From Gemmatimonadota bacterium (lineage in GTDB: Bacteria > Latescibacterota > UBA2968), in assembly GCA_002714465.1 (NCBI GenBank), contig PAXL01000038.1, positions 30,054 through 62,770 of the forward strand: DNA of 32,717 bases, given 5' to 3'. The translations under genes were made by a program, and so were the position numbers. Position 1 is the stretch's first letter. Each line of letters starts with the position of its first letter. Positions 24,689 to 32,717 of this stretch are shown one piece after another. The notes beneath the pieces are model-generated. The model had not been told where the DNA came from. It saw only the letters and a program-made list of their open reading frames with translations, and searched no databases.

Positions 24689-26476
24689 CTAAATGGGTTG
24701 CGTCTTCCCAGCTAGCCAGTCAGCTGTCTCAGCGTTTAGTTCCGGCGTCAAATCGTTCTTCACTGTCTCGTGGTAGGCATTCAGCCAATCCGTCGCTGTT
24801 TCACCGAGCAGGTCGCGGTCTACGAGGTTCGTAGCGATTGGGCAGCGTGTTAGAGTGTCGAACTTCCAGAATTTCTGCAGGTTCGAACTCTTTTCCGCAT
24901 CAGAAACCACGGTTACAAGGTTCTCGGTCCGAATTCCGAAGCTCCCGTCCTTGTAATATCCTGGCTCGTTCGAAATGACATGCCCCTCGGCGAACTTGAC
25001 GTCCGGGGCCCGGGGCCCGATCGAGATCGGCCCCTCGTGCACGTTCAGGTAGTGTCCGATTCCGTGACCTGTGCCGTGCAGGTAGTTGCGGCCGGTATCC
25101 CACAAAGGACGCCGCGCAGCGAGGTCGATGATTTGCCCGGTCGTGCCATCGGGAAAAGACAAGGTCGCGAGCTCGATGTGACCCTTGAGAACGAGCGTAT
25201 AGAGCTCGATCTGCTCATCTGTGGGGTTGCCCAAGCCGACTGTGCGCGTGATATCGGTTGTACCGAACAGATATTGCCCACCGCTGTCGACGAGGTAGAG
25301 GTTGTCACGTTCTATTGGGATATCAGTTTCCTTGGTGACCGAGTAGTGCACGATTGCCCCGTGCGGACCATATCCAGAGATGGTAGGGAAGCTTGCGCCG
25401 ACAAAACCCTCCCCTTCTGAACGAAACTCGAGCAATCTCTTGGCGGCTGACAGTTCGGTCACCGCTTCTTGCCCGACCGTCTCCTCGAGCCACTTCAGGA
25501 ACTTGACCATCGCCACGCCGTCTATCAGGTGCGCCTTCCGAATTCCAGTCAGCTCGACGTGGTTCTTAATCGCTTTGAACTCCGCAATGGGCGATCGTAC
25601 CGCGCGCTTCGCCCGATTTCCTACCAGATCCTCGATCCACTTGTTTGTTGCGCCTTCATCCAGCCAGACGTGGTTCCCTGATTTATCTGAATCAGACAGG
25701 AATGATTCAATCTCCTCATAGGGTCTTGTGGAGACGGTCCCTTCCAGGGCTTCCCTGGCCTCTTCTGATACCTTCTCCGCGTCGATGAACAGGAATGCGT
25801 CGTCCCGGGTTACGACCGCGTAGGCGATGAAGACCGGGTTGTAGTCGACATCACGGCCTCGCAGGTTGAAGAGCCAGGCGATCGCGTCGAGAGCTGTGAC
25901 CACGTGCGAATCAACGTTCACCTCTCCCATGCGTTCTCGTAGCTTGTGGAGTTTTGCTTGGATCGGTTCCCCTGAGTAGCCTTCGCCGAGCACCTGCACT
26001 TCAGTTTTGGAGGGGCTGGGTTGACCTTCCCAGATGGAATCGATGAGGTTGTCCGGTAGGAAATTCAACTCCAGCTCGCAATTGCCGAGTGTTTCTTTTA
26101 TCTCCCGCGCCGCCTTGATCCCGACGACTCGAGGATCCACCCCCACGCGGTCCCCTTTTTCTAGCGTCTTGCCAAGCCATTCTTCTTTCGTAGGGACATT
26201 GGTGAGGCCACTTTTGAACAGCGATATCGTGCTTCCTGCGAGCTGGTCCTCCGCCTGAAGGAAGTAGCGACTGTCGGTCCACAAACCAGCATCATCGAGC
26301 GTCACCACGACATCTCCTGCAGAGCCGGTGAAACCTGAAATCCAAGGGCGGCGCTGCCAGCAGGCGGGAACATACTCGCTCTGATGAGCGTCTGTGTTTG
26401 GAATCAGATACGCCTGCACGCCGACTTGGAGCATTTTCTCTCTCAAAAGCTTAAGTCTTTCAGGTATCGACGGCAT
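24689..26476 (-). CDS. pepP: Aminopeptidase P family (Xaa-Pro) metallopeptidase
   Basis: This 595-residue protein matches the long aminopeptidase P type (M24B), which removes N-terminal residues that precede proline. Two creatinase-like N-terminal domains come first; the segment TDAHQSEYVPACWQRRPWIS followed by SGFTGSAGDVVV is typical of the XPNPEP1-like subgroup. The pita-bread catalytic domain carries the metal ligands in YLVDSGGQYLFGTTDITRT (two aspartates), HGTGHGIGHYLNVHEGP (histidine) and EPGYYKDGSFGIRTENL (two glutamates). A C-terminal extension has the family's WLNAYH sequence. The ATG at 26476 shares one base with the fdhD stop (TGATG), so it is translationally coupled to the formate dehydrogenase operon. 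No signal peptide is seen. Confidence 0.93.
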   Translation of the reverse strand: MPSIPERLKLLREKMLQVGVQAYLIPNTDAHQSEYVPACWQRRPWISGFTGSAGDVVVTLDDAGLWTDSRYFLQAEDQLAGSTISLFKSGLTNVPTKEEWLGKTLEKGDRVGVDPRVVGIKAAREIKETLGNCELELNFLPDNLIDSIWEGQPSPSKTEVQVLGEGYSGEPIQAKLHKLRERMGEVNVDSHVVTALDAIAWLFNLRGRDVDYNPVFIAYAVVTRDDAFLFIDAEKVSEEAREALEGTVSTRPYEEIESFLSDSDKSGNHVWLDEGATNKWIEDLVGNRAKRAVRSPIAEFKAIKNHVELTGIRKAHLIDGVAMVKFLKWLEETVGQEAVTELSAAKRLLEFRSEGEGFVGASFPTISGYGPHGAIVHYSVTKETDIPIERDNLYLVDSGGQYLFGTTDITRTVGLGNPTDEQIELYTLVLKGHIELATLSFPDGTTGQIIDLAARRPLWDTGRNYLHGTGHGIGHYLNVHEGPISIGPRAPDVKFAEGHVISNEPGYYKDGSFGIRTENLVTVVSDAEKSSNLQKFWKFDTLTRCPIATNLVDRDLLGETATDWLNAYHETVKNDLTPELNAETADWLAGKTQPI

Positions 26477-27294
26477 CAAGTCACTCGTTTAGAGTGTGTA
26501 TAGATGTTGAGTTTGTCTCCACGTACGAATCCGGCGAGAATAATGCCCATTTGATCGGCGAGGTCAGTTGCAAGGCTGCTTGCGGCCGATACGCTAGCCA
26601 CTACCGGTATTCGAGCGGCAGCCGCCTTCTGTACTATCTCGAAGCTCGCTCGTCCGCTGACCGAGAGGATAGTTGCATCCTTGGGCCAGGAATCACGGTA
26701 GAGGAGCGAGCCAACTGCCTTGTCGACAGCATTGTGGCGTCCGATATCTTCACAGCAGGAGAGGGTCTCCCCGGACAGGGTCACGATGGCGGCAGCGTGT
26801 ACTCCCCCTGTTGCATTGAATGTTGGTTGTCCCCTATTAAGGGTTCCGATGGCTTGGTGAATTAAGTCGACGCTAACATAGATATCCTCAGAGAATGCCT
26901 CTAGGCGATCAAGCAGGTCGTCGATATTCTGCCTCCCGCATACACCGCACGATGATGTCGTCAGGGTTCCTCTTTTGGACGAGGTAATGCTATCCGGATT
27001 GAAAGAGTGGCCGGGAGCGGGTGTGACGTCGACCGTATTGCCGAATTCATCTGTCCCTGGTCTTCCGCAGTGATAGATGCGGGAAACGTCACCCAGATCC
27101 CCGATGATTCCTTCTGACAGGAGGAAGCCGGCGGTCAACCAGTGGTCACTGCCCGGCGTGCGCATGGTTACGGCTATTGGCTCGCCTGCGATTCGGATCT
27201 CGAGTGGTTCTTCCACTGCAAGCAGGTCGGAGGTCTCCACTCTGTCTCCGGAAGCGTAGCGGGCGACCTTCCTGCTGGAGGTCTGTTCGGGCAT
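26476..27294 (-). CDS. fdhD: Formate dehydrogenase accessory sulfurtransferase FdhD
   Basis: FdhD moves sulfur from the cysteine desulfurase to the molybdenum cofactor of formate dehydrogenase, which is required for activity. The 272-residue product has the CGxCG motif (TTSSCGVCG, cysteines 116 and 119), preceded by WLTAGFLLSEGII and followed by GGVHAAAIVTLSG and CCEDIGRHNAVDKAVG, all typical. The frame is open from 27363, but the ATG at 27294 is preferred because it lies one base after the fdhA stop and gives MPEQTSSRKV before the conserved part. It sits between fdhA and pepP in one tight operon. Confidence 0.95.
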   Translation of the reverse strand: MPEQTSSRKVARYASGDRVETSDLLAVEEPLEIRIAGEPIAVTMRTPGSDHWLTAGFLLSEGIIGDLGDVSRIYHCGRPGTDEFGNTVDVTPAPGHSFNPDSITSSKRGTLTTSSCGVCGRQNIDDLLDRLEAFSEDIYVSVDLIHQAIGTLNRGQPTFNATGGVHAAAIVTLSGETLSCCEDIGRHNAVDKAVGSLLYRDSWPKDATILSVSGRASFEIVQKAAAARIPVVASVSAASSLATDLADQMGIILAGFVRGDKLNIYTHSKRVT

Positions 27295-27295
27295 G

Positions 27296-30001
27296 TTAGT
27301 TAGAGATCGGTTCGACCCGGACCGGGCAGACCTTAAGTTCGGCTGTTTCGGTGACGGGATCATAACCTGATCCGGTCAGTATGTTGACCGGTACGTCGTT
27401 GAAGCTGAAGCTGGCGAATACGGTCCCACGTGGAGATCGGTCGGTTGCCCGGACGCGGACATCGACGGTCCCCCTCGGGCTTGACATCTTGCAGATGCCG
27501 CCGTTTTCCAGTCCCCAGGCTTCGACGTCATCCGGGTGGACCTCGAGAGACTCTTCAGCCAAGAGATACTCGATCCCAGTGGCCCGCCCTGTCTGTGTCC
27601 TCGTATGGTAAGAGGCAAGACGACGTCCGGTTGTCAGCCACACGGGATAGTTTTCACTGATGGTCTCTGCGGGATCGCGATAGTTGATCACCTTGAAGAC
27701 TCCGCGGCCGTTGGGGAATTCGTCCTCGTGCAGGATCGGCGTGCCTGGGTGCCCCGCCTGAGGAACGGGCCACTGATACTCTCCCTTCTCTATACGGTCC
27801 CAATCGAGGCCGTTGTAGATGGGCGAGACATTGCAAAGCTCGTTGAAGATTTCTTTGGGTTCTGTGAAATCGAAACCTTCGAACCCGAGGCGTTTTGCGA
27901 TCTCGCACACGATCTGCCAGTCAGGGCGGGCCTCCCCAGCTGGGGAAACAGCTGCTCTGACACGCTGAACCCGACGCTCCGTATTTGTAAACACGCCATC
28001 GGTCTCAGCCCAGGCTGTGGCCGGAAGGACGACGTCCGCAAGCTGAGCCGTCTCTGTCAAGAAGATGTCTATAACGACCAGATGCTCGAGGTTTTTGAGT
28101 GCCTCCTCACAGTGCTGACGGTCGGGATCGGACACGACGGTGTTTTCCCCATCAATCAGCATAGCGTGTATGGATTGGCCACAAGCCTCAAGAGCTCGAA
28201 CCTTTGTGATTCCCTTTTCTATGTCGACTTCACGGCCATAAATTTCGCGAAACTTGGCCTGGTTTTCTACCGATTCAACAGTCTGAAAACCGGGATAGTT
28301 TGAGGGAATGGCGCCGCTATCTCCGGCACCCTGTATGTTGTTCTGGCCACGCATCGGGTTCACGCCCGTTCCTTCGCGACCGATATTTCCAGTCATCAGA
28401 ACCAGGTTACACAGGCTTTGAACGTTGTCGACACCGCAGATGTGTTCGGTGATACCTAGGGTATAATAAATTGCGCCCCTGTCAGCGTCCCCATACAGCA
28501 GGGCTGCCTTCTCGATGTCGGCGGCGGGAACGCCCGAGATCTGCTCTGCCCACTCCGGCGTGAACTGCGTGATGTGTTCGAGGAAGTTGTCGGAGTCTCG
28601 TGTTCGGCCTACGATAAAGTCCCTGTCGATCAGGCCTTCCCGAGCGATTACGTGGGCGATACCCAGCAGTAGTGCTGTATCAGATCCGACGCGGAGGGGC
28701 AGGTAGAGGTCTGCCATCTCTGCAAGTGGTATCTTCCGCGGGTCCGCAACGATCAGCTTCGCACCATTGCTGATCGCACGCTTGATTCGGGTAGCAGCGA
28801 CGGGATGACATTCGGTCATGTTCGTGCCAATGCAAAAGATCACATCGGGCTTGTCCATGTCCGCCAAGGGGTTCGACATTGCTCCTCTTCCGATCGTGGC
28901 TGCCAGACCGGCAACCGTGGGAGCGTGTCAGGCACGGCTACAGTTATCTATATAGTTAGTGCCGAAGCCGGCCCGTATGAATTTCTGAATCGTATAGTTC
29001 GCCTCGCTAGGCGTGCGACCTGAAGCAACTGCATAGATCGCGTGCCGGCCGTGTTCGTCGGTGACGGAACGGAAGCCCTCTGCGGCCTTGTCGAGGGCGG
29101 TATCCCAATCGGTTTCGTGCAGTTCGCCGTCTGTGCCACGGATCAGTGGCGTCTTTAGACGATCCCTGTGCTGTACAAAATCGAATGCGAACTGACCTTT
29201 CACGCACAGCGCGCCCTGGTTCGCAGGACCGTCCATGGCGGGCTGGATACCGACAAGCCTGTCCCCTTTAGTCATCAGATCGACTGAGCAGCCAACCCCA
29301 CAGTAGGGACAGACGGAGCGGGTCTTCTCGATCGGCTCTGAATCGTCCGCCGCGCGTAGCGCCTTTTTGTCTGCAAGAGCTCCGGTCGGGCAGGTTTGAA
29401 CGCACTGGCCGCAGAATGTGCAGGACGAGTCCTTGAGAAGCCCGTTGAACTCGGTCGTGATCTGAGAGCCGAATCCCCTCCCCTTTGCGCTGATCGCATA
29501 GTCACCTTCGCGCTCAGCGCAGACCCTGACGCAACGGTTGCACGAAATGCAGAGGTCGTAGTCGCGCAGGATGAATGGATTATCGTCGTCGGCATAGCTG
29601 CACCCGGATTGCTCGCCTTTGAAACGATCGGTCCGTGCCCCGTAGCTGTTTACGAGTTCTGACAGCTCCTGAGAAGCGTATCCGCGAAGGGGGTCAACGT
29701 TGATTTCCCTGTTCTCCGAGGCGACCATTTCGAGTAGAGTTTTGCGATGACGTTCGAGCTCGACAGTATGGGTTCGAATTACCATCCCGGAATCGGCCTT
29801 TGTCGTGCAGGACGCAACAGGCGTGCGGGCTCCTTCCAACTCGACGACGCAGAGCCTGCAGCTGCCGAACGGTTCGAGTCTCGGGTCATAGCAAAGCGTT
29901 GGTACCTCTTTCTCGATCCTGGATGAGATTTCGTAGATCGTCTCTCCGGCGGTAAAGGGAACGTCGACGCCATCTATGTTGATGGTAAGTTTATTTGCCA
30001 T
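27296..30001 (-). CDS. fdhA: Formate dehydrogenase alpha subunit, selenoprotein (Sec at TGA 28928-28930)
   Basis: FdhA oxidises formate to carbon dioxide at a molybdenum (or tungsten) bis-pterin centre. The gene reads as one 901-residue chain if the in-frame TGA at codon 358 is selenocysteine. Domains in order: a NuoG-like [2Fe-2S] domain (Cys37, 48, 51, 65); a histidine-containing segment (HRKTLLEM); two [4Fe-4S] sets (Cys151/154/157/161 and Cys194/197/200/204); the molybdopterin-oxidoreductase [4Fe-4S] set (Cys231/234/238 and Cys266). Then come NCSRA, Sec358, HAPTVAGL and the catalytic and dinucleotide-binding C-terminus. Escherichia coli FdhF has CARV-Sec-HGPSV at this site. A SECIS-like hairpin follows the TGA. 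Its ATG lies 9 nt after fdhB. Reading TGA as stop would give two false genes (28928-30001 and 27296-28879). Confidence 0.93.
28898..28916 (-). promoter_or_regulatory. SECIS-like hairpin in fdhA
   Basis: On the minus strand GGTTGCC (28910-28916) pairs with GGCAGCC (28898-28904) over 7 bp, with one G-U pair, around loop GGTCT (28905-28909). The stem begins 11 nt after the TGA. In Escherichia coli fdhF the equivalent GGTTGC, AGGTCT, GCACC hairpin also begins 11 nt after the TGA, and its loop G and U contact SelB. Confidence 0.85.
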
Positions 30002-30010
30002 GTCGTTTCG

Positions 30011-31675
30011 TCAGCCTTTCTCGACGTGTTGCTCGACCTCGTTAGGGAAATACCTGTCGAGACTCTCGATGATCAGGGGTGCGGCCTGGCCGAGACCGCA
30101 CGCGCTAGTCGCTCGCATAGTTAAGGCCATGTCTTCGACTTCCTTCCGCCATTCGTCGAGTGCCCCGGGGCCGTGCTCGCCACACAGTCGTTCGTGCAGG
30201 CGCTTCGTGCCGATTCGGCAGGGGAAGCACTTACCGCAGGACTCCTCAGCAAAGAAGCGCATGACGCTCTCGGTAACTTCTACGATGTCGCGGCTGTCGT
30301 CGAAGACCATAATTCCCGCTGCTCCGAGCAAGGCTCCCTTCTCTCTTACGCTCGCCTCGTCCAGCGGAACGTTCAGATCGGCGCCGGCGAGGTAACCTCC
30401 TGAAACGCCTGCCATCGTAACGGCTTGGATCGACCGACCTTGACTGGCGCCACCCGCCCATTCTTCCAAGAGCGTACAAAGCTCTAGACCTACCGGGATC
30501 TCGTAGTTGCCCGGCCTTCTGACATCTCCGGATACACTGATCACTTTCGTTCCCGCGTGATCACCCATCCCTAACGAAACGTGCCAGTCACCGCCCTTCC
30601 GCAGTATTTGCGGGACCACGGCCAGTGTTTCTACGTTGTTCACCGCCGTTGGCAGGCCTTCGAACCCGTGCGTGACCGGGAAGGGTGGTCTGTTCCTTGG
30701 ATAGGGATGCTTGCCTTCAAGGCTGTTCAGGAGGCTGGTTTCCTCGCCACAAATATATGCCCCGGCTCCACGGCGGACGTGAATCTCGAAGCGATGACCT
30801 GATCCCAGGATATTGTTCCCAAGTATCCCGGCTTCGCCAGCTTCGGAGATGGCCTTGCCCAGTACGAGCTGAGCGTTCGGATACTCGTACCTCAAATAAA
30901 TGAACCCGCGCTCGGCACCCGTCGCGATCCCTGCGATCACCATCCCTTCTATTAGCGCGTGCGGGTCGTGATCGAGGATGACCCGATCTTGAAAGCAGCC
31001 AGGTTCTCCCTCGTCCGCATTGCATACCACCGATTTCGGCCCCCGTGTCTCGTTTCGAACGGCTTGCCACTTGACGCCCGTGGGGAAGCCCGCGCCACCC
31101 TTTCCGGTCAGCCGAGCGGTTTTGAGCTCTTCGATTATACCCTCTGGTCCTAGATGGACAGCCTTCGCCAGACCTTCGTAGCCTCCGGATGCCTCGTAGC
31201 CGGGTAAGGTTTGCCGTCCGGGCGATCGAATCTCGGCAAAAACGCATTCAGGACTGCCTGCCGGGTTGGGGGATGGCAGATTAGATACTTCGCTGTGTGA
31301 TCCATCCGGCGACAGGATTTCGACTGTGTCGCCTTTCATCACGGGAACGGGATCGTCACATCGGCCAGGACAGGCCATGGGGATTGCACCTTCGGATGCA
31401 AGTTCCATCAGCAAGGTCTCGGAACCTCGCTGACGGCAGACAGGACCGAAACAGACGCGTGGAGTATGCTTGGTGGTCTCGCCGCGAGAGAGATGGTGGT
31501 AGAAGGTTACGGTCCCATACAGGTCGGCCAAGGGTATGCGAAGCCTAGCTGAGACGGCGGAAATGGCCTCTTCGGACAGGATTCCGTCGCGATCATGGAA
31601 GGCGTGCAATGCCCCAAGAAGGGGTGCAGGCTGTAGCGACCAGTAGTCGAGGATCTGTGAGTTCGTTCGCTGCAC
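30011..31675 (-). CDS. fdhB: Formate dehydrogenase beta subunit, NuoE-NuoF fusion
   Basis: This 554-residue protein should pass electrons from FdhA to NAD(P)+. Residues about 15-120 are a NuoE-like thioredoxin-fold domain with all four [2Fe-2S] cysteines (Cys75, 80, 102, 106; FYHHLSRG precedes). From about residue 155 follows a NuoF-like domain with RLTGKGGAGFPTGVKW and GAYICGEETSLLNSLEG (FMN and NAD binding), then a SLBB segment. The [4Fe-4S] motif is EESCGKCFPCRIGTKRL, with a fourth cysteine in SACGLGQAAP. The start is GTG at 31675 with no evident Shine-Dalgarno site, only 28 nt from the STAS-gene terminator. NAD versus NADP, and possible ferredoxin bifurcation, cannot be told from sequence alone. 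Confidence 0.92.
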   Translation of the reverse strand: MQRTNSQILDYWSLQPAPLLGALHAFHDRDGILSEEAISAVSARLRIPLADLYGTVTFYHHLSRGETTKHTPRVCFGPVCRQRGSETLLMELASEGAIPMACPGRCDDPVPVMKGDTVEILSPDGSHSEVSNLPSPNPAGSPECVFAEIRSPGRQTLPGYEASGGYEGLAKAVHLGPEGIIEELKTARLTGKGGAGFPTGVKWQAVRNETRGPKSVVCNADEGEPGCFQDRVILDHDPHALIEGMVIAGIATGAERGFIYLRYEYPNAQLVLGKAISEAGEAGILGNNILGSGHRFEIHVRRGAGAYICGEETSLLNSLEGKHPYPRNRPPFPVTHGFEGLPTAVNNVETLAVVPQILRKGGDWHVSLGMGDHAGTKVISVSGDVRRPGNYEIPVGLELCTLLEEWAGGASQGRSIQAVTMAGVSGGYLAGADLNVPLDEASVREKGALLGAAGIMVFDDSRDIVEVTESVMRFFAEESCGKCFPCRIGTKRLHERLCGEHGPGALDEWRKEVEDMALTMRATSACGLGQAAPLIIESLDRYFPNEVEQHVEKG

Positions 31676-31703
31676 GGATGGAAGTTAGGCCGTTAATGGG
31701 ATC

Positions 31704-31739
31704 AAAAAAAGCCACCTCTCGGGTGCCCGAAGAGGTGGC
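31704..31739 (-). terminator. Intrinsic terminator after STAS gene
   Basis: On the minus strand GCCACCTC (31732-31739 region) pairs with GAGGTGGC (31711-31718), with an inner TCGG/CCGA extension, and TTTTTTT follows (31704-31710). It separates the STAS gene from fdhB. Confidence 0.8.
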
Positions 31740-31764
31740 AAGCGAAATCAGCCGGTGGCTCGGG

Positions 31765-32157
31765 TTAGTCCGCCTGCTTGGGATCGGGGGGCTGGGTCTT
31801 GAAGCTGCTTACGGCACGATTGACGTTGTCTATCGTCCGGAATATCGACGCCAACTGCGTTACCATGAGGATACTCTCGATCTTCTTTGTGATCCCCGTG
31901 AGGCGCAGGTCGCCTCCTTCGTTCCGAAGTGTCGTCAGACTCGCAGTCATCACACCCAGCATCGAGCTGCCAAACCACTTCACTTTGGAAAAGTCTGCAA
32001 CGACGTTAACGATTCCGTCCTTGACGAGGCGCTTGATGTGGTCGTGGAATTCGCCAACCTCAGGTCCGCTCATAAGTGCCCCGGAGATACTTAATACTGC
32101 GACGTTTTCTTGGATGTTCTCTTCTATTTTCAAGCCTGCCTCCGTGTGGGCTGCCAT
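31765..32157 (-). CDS. STAS-domain protein, anti-sigma factor antagonist type
   Basis: This 130-residue protein is a single STAS domain of the SpoIIAA/RsbV kind. It shows VAVLSISGALMSGPEVGEF, then VNVVADFSKVKWFGSSMLGV, where Ser64 or Ser65 is at the usual phosphorylation position. A C-terminal helix with ILMVTQLASIFRTIDNVNRA matches the family's '...F.i..s...Al' ending. Relatives bind an anti-sigma kinase and release a sigma factor when unphosphorylated. No kinase, phosphatase or sigma factor gene is in the window. An extra 10-residue tail is charged. The ATG at 32157 has a GGACGGAG site immediately upstream. It has its own terminator, so it is probably monocistronic. Confidence 0.88.
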   Translation of the reverse strand: MAAHTEAGLKIEENIQENVAVLSISGALMSGPEVGEFHDHIKRLVKDGIVNVVADFSKVKWFGSSMLGVMTASLTTLRNEGGDLRLTGITKKIESILMVTQLASIFRTIDNVNRAVSSFKTQPPDPKQAD

Positions 32158-32228
32158 TCTCCGTCCGTTCAGTAGTCGAGGGATCGGCTAGTTACAACCA
32201 GTAATATATTATGTCGCAATACCTTATG

Positions 32229-32717
32229 TCAAGATTCGAGCCTAAGTTGACCGCGAAGCACTTGCCCCTTTGATCCCCTCGGGATAGACGAGACGAACCT
32301 GATTGATCCTGGGATCTTGTATCTCGCGAGTCGCTCCCTGCAATGAGCCAGAATGTCCGATTCCGTAACCCATTGGCCGGTTGTCACGGTGTAGGCAACG
32401 ACCTCCTCCCCCACCACATCATCAGCAACTCCAACAACGCCCGCATCTAGAACATCCGGGTGCTCGGAGACAACGGTCTCGACTTCAATGGGCGAGATAT
32501 TGTAACCGTTCCTGATGATAAGGTCCTTCTTGCGATCAATGATGAAAACGCATCCATCGCGGTCGATTCTCGCTATGTCTCCGGTTGGTAGCCATCCCGA
32601 CGCGAGCGGAGAATCAGTAGAACCTAGATAATTCTCGAACACACCAGGGCCACGGATCATTAGCTCTCCTTCACCCACTTGGTAGAGTGCGTTCGAGTCT
32701 GTCCGTAAAGCCAACTC
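32229..32717 (-). CDS. AMP-dependent acyl-CoA synthetase/ligase, C-terminal part
   Basis: The 3' end of a gene that continues past the right edge; 162 residues are visible. It shows the ANL-superfamily C-terminal motifs: GELMIRGPGVFENYLG, GWLPTGDIARIDRDG (the conserved TGD), then IDRKKDLIIRNGYNISPIEV (hinge and A8 motif) and LARYKIPGSIRFV. Enzymes of this family activate a carboxylic acid as acyl-AMP and usually transfer it to CoA. The substrate cannot be told without the N-terminal domain. The ending PRGSKGQVLRGQL has Gln where most members have the A10 catalytic lysine (GKxxR), though a Lys is two positions earlier. It is followed by a 71-nt gap and then the STAS gene. Confidence 0.88.
   Translation of the reverse strand, partial: ELALRTDSNALYQVGEGELMIRGPGVFENYLGSTDSPLASGWLPTGDIARIDRDGCVFIIDRKKDLIIRNGYNISPIEVETVVSEHPDVLDAGVVGVADDVVGEEVVAYTVTTGQWVTESDILAHCRERLARYKIPGSIRFVSSIPRGSKGQVLRGQLRLES

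Noticed and set aside
27536..28303. 255-codon plus-strand ORF opposite fdhA
   Set aside because: It is antisense to the conserved molybdopterin domain of FdhA and has no family resemblance.
28928..28930. TGA in fdhA as a nonsense mutation or sequencing error
   Set aside because: The codon is exactly at the Sec/Cys catalytic position, the frame is kept, and a SECIS-like hairpin follows at the standard distance.

Overview
This window is a bacterial chromosome segment, mostly dense and operonic. GTG and TTG starts are common, Shine-Dalgarno sites are of the GGAGG type, and the DNA is moderately GC-rich. I cannot name the phylum. The block nusA-infB-DUF503-rbfA-truB-ribF-rpsO-pnp-M16 is shared by several phyla. 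Together with a flagellin, a YfgM-like membrane TPR protein and a selenocysteine formate dehydrogenase, it suggests a motile bacterium, possibly diderm, from a poorly sampled lineage.

Layout. (1) 1-1116: a DoxX-like membrane protein, a fasciclin-domain remnant directly behind its stop codon, and a gene-poor stretch with two intrinsic terminators and a hairpin-rich segment that may be a small RNA. (2) 1117-4234: DUF512 radical SAM protein, Der GTPase and a MerR-type regulator. (3) 4240-13973: a likely promoter and leader hairpin, then rimP-nusA-infB-DUF503-rbfA-truB-ribF-rpsO-pnp, a translation and RNA-maturation operon with several overlapping genes, closed by a 16-bp terminator. (4) 14049-19510: M16 peptidase, asnS and leuS. 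(5) 19511-21593, minus strand: gcvT and a TPR membrane protein, with a possible glycosyltransferase scrap between leuS and gcvT. (6) 21690-24445: an intact flagellin gene with a clear sigma-28 promoter, facing a decayed second flagellin on the other strand, an unidentified minus-strand fragment and an unrecognised 142-codon ORF ending in a strong terminator. (7) 24689-32157, minus strand: a STAS-domain protein with its own terminator, then the tight operon fdhB-fdhA-fdhD-pepP. (8) The 3' end of an acyl-CoA synthetase-like gene runs off the right edge.

The most important annotation point is that fdhA is a single 901-residue selenoprotein gene (27296-30001, minus). The in-frame TGA at 28928-28930 lies at the catalytic selenocysteine position and is followed, 11 nt downstream, by a hairpin closely resembling the Escherichia coli fdhF SECIS element. 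FdhB is a natural NuoE-NuoF fusion and FdhA has a NuoG-like front end, so the pair should form an NAD(P)-linked formate dehydrogenase. FdhD is the sulfur-transfer factor needed to activate its molybdenum centre. I saw no CRISPR array, no insertion sequence, no tRNA or rRNA gene, and no clearly new multi-gene system. The unexplained material is the remnant-rich flagellin region and the hairpin-rich stretch before the DUF512 gene.
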